DNA of 5,609 bases from Thermodesulfobacteriota bacterium (GTDB lineage: Bacteria > Desulfobacterota > SM23-61), in the NCBI GenBank assembly GCA_030018715.1, contig JASEHN010000218.1, positions 1 to 5,609 of the forward strand, given 5' to 3'. Positions 1-4,097 of this stretch are shown here, piece after piece. Each line of letters starts with the position of its first letter. Position 1 is the stretch's first letter. The notes under the pieces are model-generated. The model worked only from the letters and a program-made list of their open reading frames with translations, had not been told where the DNA came from and ran no database searches. The position numbers and the translations under genes were made by a program.

Positions 1-79
1 TTATCCTTTAAAGTTTCCCATCGATGAGATTCAATATATAACGTTGGTTCAAAGAGTACTTCTCTTACGAAACCGGCTG

Positions 80-135
80 CAGGTTACAGGTCACCGGATA
101 CAAGTCACAGGTCTTAGGTCTCAAAACTCAAGTCT
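80..135. repeat. Degenerate heptamer tandem array (8 units)
   Basis: The bases divide without gaps into eight 7-mers: caggtta, caggtca, then ccggata, caagtca, and caggtct, taggtct, caaaact, caagtct. The consensus is approximately CAGGTCW. A period of 7 rules out an in-frame coding repeat. It looks like a decayed micro/minisatellite. Function unknown. Confidence 0.75.
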
Positions 136-195
136 GGGGGGACGATAAAAGGGGTTCTGAAGAAAGTTATACACTTTAGATCGTCTATAGAGTCT

Positions 196-267
196 GTCTG
201 GTCGCCTGGTCCGTCTTGCCTATTTGGTTAGTCCGGTTTATTTGATTCATCTCGTTTATCTGGTCCA
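196..267. repeat. Degenerate nonamer tandem array (8 units)
   Basis: Eight consecutive 9-mers can be laid out without gaps, for example cctggtccg (205-213), tttggttag (223-231), tccggttta (232-240) and tctggtcca (259-267). The shared core is approximately TyTGGTYTA. Although 9 is a multiple of 3, no start codon or ribosome binding site supports translation. It abuts the next, purine-rich heptamer array. Confidence 0.65.
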
Positions 268-270
268 ATA

Positions 271-391
271 GAGCAAAGGGCCGAGAGCTAAGAGCAAAGA
301 CTAAAAGAAGATGAAAGATTTAAGATTCAAGATTCAAGATTGAACGAATGAAACCAAAGGGCACAAGGCAAAAATGGAACATTAAAGATTA
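271..391. repeat. Long degenerate heptamer array (about 17 units)
   Basis: From 271 the sequence stays in a 7-base phase for about 120 bases. It starts with gagcaaa, gggccga, gagctaa, gagcaaa, gactaaa, then passes through the best-conserved block at 315-342 (aagattt, aagattc, aagattc, aagattg). It continues into aacatta, aagatta inside the dispersed repeat at 365-448. Units are strongly purine-biased on the plus strand. Confidence 0.7.
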
Positions 392-448
392 TGGAAGTTA
401 TCCATCGGCCTGGAGCGACGTCGTTCAATTAGCGGGTGAGCGGAGGGG
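365..448 (+). repeat. Dispersed repeat of about 90 bp, copy 1
   Basis: This stretch matches 2035-2125 in the same orientation, with 78 of 84 aligned bases identical by hand count and one 7-base gap. The gap is one extra heptamer (aagatga) present in copy 2 only. Diagnostic core: 'atggaagttatccat', then 'ggcctggagcgacg', then 'ttcaattagcgg'. Copies 1 and 2 bracket the HEPN/MNT operon as direct repeats. No protein-coding signal is seen. It may be a non-autonomous or REP-like element, but no clear terminal inverted repeats were found. Confidence 0.8.
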
Positions 449-480
449 TTGGGGAGAACTTCCGTACCTCTAACAATGAA

Positions 481-504
481 AGGTTGAGGTTCAGGTTAAG
501 GTTT
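481..504 (+). repeat. Four perfect AGGTTN hexamers
   Basis: The tandem units are aggttg, aggttc, aggtta, aggttt. The first five bases are invariant over four units, while the sixth base takes all four values. The array is short and non-coding. Confidence 0.75.
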
Positions 505-652
505 GAATTTAGGCAACCCGATCTTGAGGGTTGGAAGAAAATTCTCAGATTTAAAGATTTAGGAATCTAACCAAACATATTTGCCTAGGAGTTAGGTTTT
601 AAAAAAAGGGGGAGGACCTTGGACGCTGATATTTCCGTAATAAATGAATGAG

Positions 653-1093
653 TTATCCAGATCCGTCTTTCTCCATCTCCCTTTTTGTAAAATAGATAAA
701 CCGGGGGTACAAGTTAGGTGCAATTTCTAAAAACCTCTTGATATAATTCCACCTTAAATCCAGATAGCGATGGGCAAGGGTATTCCTTATCTTGGCCAGT
801 TCAGAAAAAGTTTCCGCCTCTTCCTCTTTTTCATAAATACGAGACCCAATCTTAAAAAGAACTTCTCTTGAAGTCTCAGGGATTTCGTCCCCCATTATCG
901 TCAGAACCATCTTGGAAATATCCAGAGTGGCATTAATGAGATTTTCAACCCATCGTTCTATCTCGAATCGCTTGCTTCTTTGTAATTCATAAACCCTCCA
1001 GTCTATCTCTTTCACGTATTCTGCCAAGAAGGGAAGCTCTTTCTCCAGATAATCCACATGGGGGATAAGCTTTGATCTATCTGCCTGGAGCAA
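653..1093 (-). CDS. hepT: HEPN-domain RNase toxin, HepT-like (DUF86 family)
   Basis: This is the predicted toxin of a type VII (HEPN/MNT) toxin-antitoxin pair. HEPN proteins of this family act in the cytoplasm as RNA-cleaving dimers. In the 146-residue product the catalytic R-X4-H-X-Y signature is complete: R103, H108 and Y110 in 'RNTLAHRY'. In characterised HepT/MntA pairs the partner nucleotidyltransferase adds AMP to the motif tyrosine, the equivalent of Y110 here. The rest is mainly helical and charged (for example 'EKEEEAETFSEL' at about 88-99), with no signal peptide or membrane segment. The start is TTG at 1093, chosen because aaggag (1101-1106) sits 7 bases upstream. The gene overlaps the end of the MNT gene by 17 bases, implying translational coupling. 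Length is near that usual for the family. Family assignment is strong; the toxin role is inferred from the motif and the partner. Confidence 0.9.
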   Translation of the reverse strand: MLQADRSKLIPHVDYLEKELPFLAEYVKEIDWRVYELQRSKRFEIERWVENLINATLDISKMVLTIMGDEIPETSREVLFKIGSRIYEKEEEAETFSELAKIRNTLAHRYLDLRWNYIKRFLEIAPNLYPRFIYFTKREMEKDGSG

Positions 1094-1502
1094 CCTCTCT
1101 CTCCTTATACGAGTTCACGATCGAATCTCTCACATATTCGGCTTCGTCAGTTATAATGCACAAGAAATCCATGAAAAGGCCTTTATCCTTAATGGTTATT
1201 GGTTTTCCCCTCCTTATGATCTCATCAGCAACGATAGCCCTGGCTCTGTTGAGAACCACCAAATCAACTTCTTTCCCAAGCAATCGCTCTAAGTCGAGAA
1301 CAATCCGGTTTTCTCCCTTAAATGTCTTACCAAAGGCTTCCCAATCTATATCTTTCTCGGGCTTAAAATATACAGCAACATCGATATCCCCCTCTTTACG
1401 CATCCTCCCTCTCGCAGCTGACCCGAAGAGGAAAGCAAAGGCAATATCATCTCTGTTATTGATATATTCCTTGAGGTCTTGCAGCTTATCGCTGTGATTC
1501 AT
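1077..1502 (-). CDS. mntA: MNT-type minimal nucleotidyltransferase antitoxin (MntA-like)
   Basis: This is a polymerase-beta-fold nucleotidyltransferase, the likely antitoxin that uses ATP to AMPylate and silence the neighbouring HEPN toxin. Counting from the ATG at 1502 (141 residues), the G-S-X10-D-X-D motif is intact: G27-S28, D39 and D41 in 'LFGSAARGRMRKEGDIDV'. A plausible third metal-binding aspartate is D80 in 'EVDLVVL'. The C-terminal part is helical, as in other MNT antitoxins. An in-frame TTG at 1538 would add 12 residues ('MFQQGSRLPINS'). I prefer the ATG because typical family members begin shortly before 'DLKEYI...FLFGSAARG', but neither start has a good Shine-Dalgarno, so coupling to upstream translation is likely. 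The gene follows the small antitoxin-like gene by about 60 bases and overlaps the HEPN gene by 17 bases. The family call is firm; the exact start is uncertain. Confidence 0.9.
   Translation of the reverse strand: MNHSDKLQDLKEYINNRDDIAFAFLFGSAARGRMRKEGDIDVAVYFKPEKDIDWEAFGKTFKGENRIVLDLERLLGKEVDLVVLNRARAIVADEIIRRGKPITIKDKGLFMDFLCIITDEAEYVRDSIVNSYKEREVAPGR
1101..1106 (-). promoter_or_regulatory. Ribosome binding site of the HEPN gene (decides the TTG start)
   Basis: On the minus strand aaggag lies 7 bases before TTG 1093, inside the 3' end of the MNT gene. It is the strongest Shine-Dalgarno in the operon after that of the first gene. It supports a TTG start and separate initiation of the toxin. 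Confidence 0.75.
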
Positions 1503-1563
1503 CGAGTTAATGGGAAGCCTGGAGCCTTGTTGAAACAAACCCTTAGGCCGCGCAATTCATCCA

Positions 1564-1797
1564 CTAATCCCAAAATTCCCTCTCCTTACGGACGTACTGC
1601 TGAACATCGATGCCTTTCCATATGCCGGCCCCTAATCCTTCAAGTTCCAAAATACTATGTTTTATTTTTTTTCTTCTCAAGACTTTTTTTAGCCTGGCAG
1701 AGATAATCTCTACCAAACTCAATTGTTCATCCGGTCTTAGATTTTGAATGCCCCTTAAATAGTCCTCAAAAGTAAGGGATGCCTTTTTTGCTGCCAT
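1564..1797 (-). CDS. Small VapB-like antitoxin-type protein, first gene of the HEPN/MNT operon
   Basis: A 77-residue protein starting 'MAAKKASLTFEDYLRGIQ'. The N-terminal half has a helical 'LRPDEQLSLVEIISARLKK' stretch (about 20-38), then a basic 'VLRRKKIKHS' linker. The C-terminal tail is 'ELEGLGAGIWKGIDVQQYV', then 'RKEREFWD'. From memory, this tail resembles small type II antitoxins usually encoded just upstream of PIN-domain (VapC) toxins. Here no PIN gene follows; an MNT/HEPN pair does. The ATG at 1797 is chosen because aaggag (1807-1812) lies 9 bases upstream and a consensus promoter ends at 1834. An upstream in-frame TTG at 1848 would lie inside the promoter and is rejected. The protein could be an orphan antitoxin, an operon repressor or a third component. 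The gene call is strong, the family call moderate. Confidence 0.75.
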   Translation of the reverse strand: MAAKKASLTFEDYLRGIQNLRPDEQLSLVEIISARLKKVLRRKKIKHSILELEGLGAGIWKGIDVQQYVRKEREFWD

Positions 1798-1809
1798 TGA
1801 TCCTATCTC

Positions 1810-1830
1810 CTTATTTTCATTGGAAATAAG
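1810..1830 (-). promoter_or_regulatory. Perfect 7-7-7 palindrome between -10 box and start codon (candidate operator)
   Basis: The arms cttattt (1810-1816) and aaataag (1824-1830) are exact reverse complements around a 7-base centre. The site begins 3 bases after the -10 hexamer. Its distal arm overlaps the first bases of the Shine-Dalgarno (aaggag, 1807-1812). It could serve as an autoregulatory operator or as an RNA hairpin masking the ribosome binding site. The structure is seen directly; the function is inferred. Confidence 0.45.
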
Positions 1831-1833
1831 CGA

Positions 1834-1862
1834 ATTATAGTCCCACAAGGGCCGATTGTCAA
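1834..1862 (-). promoter_or_regulatory. Perfect consensus sigma70 promoter of the antitoxin/MNT/HEPN operon
   Basis: On the minus strand TTGACA (1857-1862) and TATAAT (1834-1839) are separated by exactly 17 bases (1840-1856). Both hexamers match the consensus at every position. The expected transcript start is near 1827, giving a leader of about 30 bases before ATG 1797. So strong a promoter on a toxin-antitoxin operon suggests repression by one of its products. Confidence 0.9.
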
Positions 1863-1878
1863 GCTGGAATTGGCGAAT

Positions 1879-1920
1879 AGCTCATTGCTCATAGAAAAAA
1901 TAGTCAACAGTCAACAGATG
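1879..1920. repeat. Short degenerate heptamer array (6 units)
   Basis: Units are agctcat, tgctcat, agaaaaa, atagtca, acagtca, acagatg, in continuous 7-base phase. It lies immediately upstream of the operon promoter and repeats the periodicity seen at 80-135 and 271-391. Confidence 0.55.
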
Positions 1921-1921
1921 G

Positions 1922-1936
1922 AATGCCGGAGGCATT
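1922..1936. repeat. Small inverted repeat (6-bp arms, 3-base loop)
   Basis: aatgcc (1922-1927) and ggcatt (1931-1936) pair perfectly around gga. No T-run follows on either strand, so it is not a convincing intrinsic terminator. Confidence 0.45.
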
Positions 1937-1973
1937 TAGCAATTTAGCTGATAGTCAGGCAGTAGGGGAAAGA

Positions 1974-1995
1974 GGGACGCCCTTAAATAATTCAA
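1974..1995 (+). repeat. 22-bp direct repeat, copy 1
   Basis: These 22 bases are identical to 3794-3815, in the same orientation; the core is 'gggacgcccttaaataattc'. Similarity extends weakly leftward (aggggaaag here, aggagtgaaag there). The two copies flank the AbiE-A module. This copy lies about 275 bases beyond the end of AbiEii-A, and the other about 283 bases beyond the end of AbiEii-B. Confidence 0.8.
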
Positions 1996-2034
1996 CAATT
2001 CATGGGTGAGCGGAGAGCGAAGAAAAAAGAGCAA

Positions 2035-2125
2035 AAGGCAAAAATGGAACATTAAAGATTAAAGATGATGGAAGTTATCCATGGGCCTGGAGCGACGAAT
2101 TTCAATTAGCGGCTGAACGGAGGGG
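2035..2125 (+). repeat. Dispersed repeat of about 90 bp, copy 2
   Basis: Direct-orientation partner of 365-448, with 78 of 84 aligned bases identical and one extra heptamer at about 2062-2068. The left side continues in 7-base phase (aagaaaa, aagagca, aaaggca). From 2126 to 2269 I see nothing further beyond a GGGACGGTT motif at 2237-2245. Confidence 0.8.
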
Positions 2126-2269
2126 CTTCTGCATCCATTTATCAAAAGGGATATCATAATTTATCCAGAGCCTTCAAAACCATTACATAGCTCCAGACCC
2201 TCTAAACACCGCCGGAAGCGTTTTATAATAGCGTCCGGGACGGTTCTATTTTTCGCTCATAGTTTCTTC

Positions 2270-3073
2270 TCAATACACCGACTCAATGCTACTCCTGATG
2301 AGTTTGGTGTCAAAAAGGCGAAGTTCGCTCTTATCCTCAAGGAAGCGTTCCACGTCCTTTTGGGCCTCTTTGAAATCAACCTTTTCTATGCCTTTCAGAA
2401 GGAACTCCCTGAAAGTTCCCTCATCAATAGCCGGATTCTGCCCTTGCGTCTGGGCAATAGCGTTATTTAACAGAGTAAAGTTCGGCTTCACCTTGTTACC
2501 CATATACCAGATAAAATCATAATAATCCCTGCCCTTTACATAGGTCCGGTAAAAACAAGCGTGCAGTTTGGTGGCAAACATTGAAGACAGGTCAAAATGC
2601 GCCACGTTAAAAGCATACACCCTCTGGATAATCCGGTTTTGAACATGCCCCCCTCTCGGAGGGTTAGTATCGACTTCCAGCTTGATCGAGATCTTCTGGC
2701 CCCCAAGCGGCGAAAGGCCGATTTCCTTTAACACGCCGGGAAATTTAAGCATGGTGCTATGAACGGTTTTTTCGGCTTTGGGCTTTGATTCCGCCTTCAG
2801 GCCTGCTAAGGCAAGAGCTTTAAGCACATCATCATTCATCCGGGAAAATGAATAACCCTCTTTTTTGGCCAGCGAAAAATCGAGGTCCTCGGAAAACCGC
2901 CTCATCCCGAAAACCACCCTTAACGCTGTGCCGCCGGTGAAAGCCAAATGATCAAAGAACTTATGCTCATCAAAGATCTTCAGGCAGAGAAGCTGAACAA
3001 GCTCACGGCAGCGGTTGAGTTTTTCCTCATCCGACATACTCTTGGTTAATTGCTGTTTGATAAGCTCAATCAT
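2270..3073 (-). CDS. abiEii: AbiEii-type nucleotidyltransferase toxin (DUF1814), AbiE-A
   Basis: Toxin of a type IV AbiE toxin-antitoxin / abortive-infection module. AbiEii proteins have a polymerase-beta nucleotidyltransferase fold. Relatives such as the mycobacterial MenT toxins transfer nucleotides onto tRNA and stop translation; AbiEii itself was reported to bind GTP. In 267 residues the expected motifs appear in order: 'GGTALR' (47-52), 'RRFSEDLDF' (58-66) with the acidic pair D63/D65, 'KLEVDTN' (131-137) with D135, and 'KGRDYYD' (180-186) with R182/D183. All key positions are present, so the enzyme looks intact. The ATG overlaps the stop of the AbiEi gene in ATGA, and aaggaag (3081-3087) lies 7 bases upstream. 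No signal peptide or membrane segment is seen. Motifs sit at the same residue numbers as in AbiEii-B (4098-4898), but overall identity is only about 35-40% by eye. The family is clear; the cellular target is unknown. Confidence 0.93.
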   Translation of the reverse strand: MIELIKQQLTKSMSDEEKLNRCRELVQLLCLKIFDEHKFFDHLAFTGGTALRVVFGMRRFSEDLDFSLAKKEGYSFSRMNDDVLKALALAGLKAESKPKAEKTVHSTMLKFPGVLKEIGLSPLGGQKISIKLEVDTNPPRGGHVQNRIIQRVYAFNVAHFDLSSMFATKLHACFYRTYVKGRDYYDFIWYMGNKVKPNFTLLNNAIAQTQGQNPAIDEGTFREFLLKGIEKVDFKEAQKDVERFLEDKSELRLFDTKLIRSSIESVY

Positions 3074-3711
3074 GCTTTCTCTTCCTTGATGAACTCGCAG
3101 AATTCGCGGGCAGCCGCATCGAGACGGCTGTTTTCAAAAAACCGCACGAACGAAAGAATCTTGCGCTGACTAAGGCGCTCGGTGTTCTGAAACCGGTACG
3201 ACTCCCTAAAAACGTCTTTGGCCTTGGTTTTGAATCTTCGCCCATTGAGGTACAAAAAATCCGCCACAGCCTTTTCCGGCTCGGCAATCAGGTAATCGAG
3301 CCCGGCTTCATCCTTATAAGACCGGTACCCCCTGAAGGCATCCGGCTTAACGCGCTGATAGACAAACCGGCCAATCGGGTTGTTGAATCGGCTGGTTTTT
3401 TTGGTGGTAACCGAGGTAACGTCCGCTACCGCCTCCGGGATAAGGCCGTAATAGCCAAGCGCCGATTCGAGGCTCACGTAAGATGGCCATAGGAGCTGAT
3501 TGGCCAGGAAAAAGCGGCTGGGGTGGAGCTTCTGGTCGTTTTTGTTAAGCATATAGACGCCGCGCTTAAGCTGGATAATAAGCCCATTTTTCCCCCAGCG
3601 CGTGAGCTGGTTACGCATAATCTGGCGATCTCCCGCCGCTGCGGTTACGACGGACCGGGCAGAAATAAAGGGCAGCTCGCGGAACTTTTCTTTAAATTTG
3701 GTGAAATCCAT
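3070..3711 (-). CDS. abiEi: AbiEi-type antitoxin and transcriptional repressor, AbiE-A
   Basis: Antitoxin of the AbiE pair. Characterised AbiEi proteins neutralise AbiEii without a stable toxin-antitoxin complex and repress their own operon through an N-terminal winged helix. From ATG 3711 (213 residues) the N-terminal part (about 14-56, 'LPFISARSVVT...LTRWGKNGLIIQLKRGVYML') fits the winged helix, ending in a basic beta-wing. The hallmark 'PSYVSLESALGYYGLIPEAV' lies at 76-95, followed by 'TSVTTKK' (99-105) and 'EPEKAVADFLYL' (144-155) of the C-terminal antitoxin domain. An in-frame TTG at 3732 would add 7 residues. I prefer the ATG because ggaa (3717-3720) lies 5 bases before it and the TTG falls inside the palindrome at 3725-3742. 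The stop overlaps the AbiEii start by 4 bases, so the two are co-translated. Assignment is firm. Confidence 0.92.
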   Translation of the reverse strand: MDFTKFKEKFRELPFISARSVVTAAAGDRQIMRNQLTRWGKNGLIIQLKRGVYMLNKNDQKLHPSRFFLANQLLWPSYVSLESALGYYGLIPEAVADVTSVTTKKTSRFNNPIGRFVYQRVKPDAFRGYRSYKDEAGLDYLIAEPEKAVADFLYLNGRRFKTKAKDVFRESYRFQNTERLSQRKILSFVRFFENSRLDAAAREFCEFIKEEKA

Positions 3712-3724
3712 ATCGTTTCCATAG

Positions 3725-3742
3725 ATAATCAAAAATGATTAT
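3725..3742 (-). promoter_or_regulatory. Perfect 7-4-7 palindrome upstream of AbiEi-A (candidate AbiEi operator)
   Basis: Arms ataatca (3725-3731) and tgattat (3736-3742) flank aaaa. The site lies between the -10 box and the start codon, 13 bases before ATG 3711. Its 18 bases match the palindrome before AbiEi-B (5542-5559, opposite strand) at 15 positions. Published AbiEi proteins repress by binding inverted repeats in their promoter region, which fits. Binding itself is inferred. Confidence 0.6.
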
Positions 3743-3753
3743 TTGCAGAAATA

Positions 3754-3782
3754 AGTATGCCTTGTCGGGGCAGAATTGTCAA
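3754..3782 (-). promoter_or_regulatory. Sigma70-type promoter of the AbiE-A operon
   Basis: On the minus strand a consensus TTGACA (3777-3782) is followed after 17 bases by CATACT (3754-3759, 4 of 6 matches to TATAAT). The expected start is near 3747, so the leader of about 35 bases contains the palindrome 3725-3742 at roughly +5 to +22. Confidence 0.7.
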
Positions 3783-3793
3783 GGAGTGAAAGC

Positions 3794-3815
3794 GGGACGC
3801 CCTTAAATAATTCAA
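3794..3815 (+). repeat. 22-bp direct repeat, copy 2
   Basis: Identical to 1974-1995. It begins 12 bases upstream of the AbiE-A -35 box and, with the other copy, brackets the whole AbiE-A transcription unit. Confidence 0.8.
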
Positions 3816-3848
3816 TTGTATTAGAAATTCCTTTTTGGACACGGATTC

Positions 3849-3879
3849 ACCCTGTTAGATGTTTACTATCTAACGGGGT
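3849..3879 (+). repeat. 12-bp stem-loop (7-base loop)
   Basis: accctgttagat (3849-3860) pairs with atctaacggggt (3868-3879) around gtttact. Eleven pairs are Watson-Crick, and T3853/G3875 is a G-U wobble if the plus strand is transcribed but an A-C mismatch if the minus strand is. No T-run follows, so it is not a typical terminator. It looks like a small mobile palindromic insertion. Confidence 0.7.
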
Positions 3880-3918
3880 AAACACAGATTATCAGGATAA
3901 ACTAAAAAGAAAATAATT

Positions 3919-3948
3919 ATCTGCGGTTATCTGCGTAAATCTGCGTCC
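3919..3948 (+). repeat. Three tandem decamers atctgcgNNN
   Basis: Units atctgcggtt, atctgcgtaa, atctgcgtcc share the first seven bases exactly. They form the right arm of the inverted repeat at 3837-3948. From 3949 to 4097 I see only two GGGAC-N-GT motifs (3964-3971 and 4049-4056) and no gene. Confidence 0.75.
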
Positions 3949-4097
3949 TATTAAATTTAATACGGGACCGTTTGTCTCATTGAGATCCTCTAATTCATCC
4001 TGCCTTTGTTCTGCATCGGGAAGCATAGTGCGAAATTTATGGTTATTTGGGACAGTCCCTTTTACGCTCTCTCATAGATCCCCTTCATTCAGGCATT

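Larger units (their letters stand above)
1..652. other. Gene-free repeat-rich region downstream of the HEPN gene
   Basis: No open frame here has a credible start, ribosome binding site or recognisable product. The stretch is instead a run of degenerate short tandem arrays (listed separately at 80-135, 196-267, 271-391 and 481-504) plus one copy of a dispersed repeat (365-448). The period of the arrays changes from 7 to 9 to 7 to 6 along the region. It lies 3' of the minus-strand HEPN gene. A run of seven to eight A (T on the transcribed strand) near 600-607 follows the gene end, but no stable stem precedes it, so I do not call a terminator. Confidence 0.7.
3837..3948. repeat. Large imperfect inverted repeat interrupted by a hairpin
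   Basis: The right arm (3927-3948, ending 'atctgcgtcc') is the reverse complement, at 17 of 22 positions, of a left arm split in two: 'ggacacggattcac' at 3837-3850 and 'acagatta' at 3884-3891. The 33 bases between the left-arm halves hold the hairpin at 3849-3879. Loop sequence between the arms is A-rich. Intergenic repeats built on 'atctgcgt' and 'cacggatt' are familiar to me from bacterial genomes, but I cannot name this family. Confidence 0.65.

Noticed and set aside
1..78. Open minus-strand frame at the left edge ('GFVREVLFEPTLYIES...') that could be the 5' part of a gene
   Set aside because: Only about 30 codons lie inside the window. No start codon or ribosome site is seen, a stop lies just upstream, and the neighbouring sequence is tandem-repeat DNA.
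80..391. CRISPR array
   Set aside because: Units are 7 or 9 bases with no spacers. Nothing has the 25-40 base repeat and spacer layout, and no cas gene is present.
598..640. Possible intrinsic terminator after the HEPN gene (T-run on the minus strand)
   Set aside because: The T-run is present, but the bases before it (ggtcctccccc) do not form a stem of useful length.
1072..1497. Plus-strand open frame opposite the MNT gene
   Set aside because: It is antisense to a gene with intact catalytic motifs, its product has no recognisable domain, and it is Ser/Leu-rich as expected for a shadow frame.
1848..1848. TTG start for a 94-residue version of the antitoxin-like protein
   Set aside because: It lies between the -35 and -10 boxes of the consensus promoter, so it would not be on the transcript.
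2205..2240. Stem ccgga...tccgg as a terminator after AbiE-A
   Set aside because: The stem is only 5 bp plus a mismatch, the loop is long, and no T-run follows on the minus strand.
3066..3287. Minus-strand frame within AbiEi-A in another reading frame
   Set aside because: It overlaps the well-supported AbiEi-A frame completely and its Arg/Ser-rich product shows no domain.
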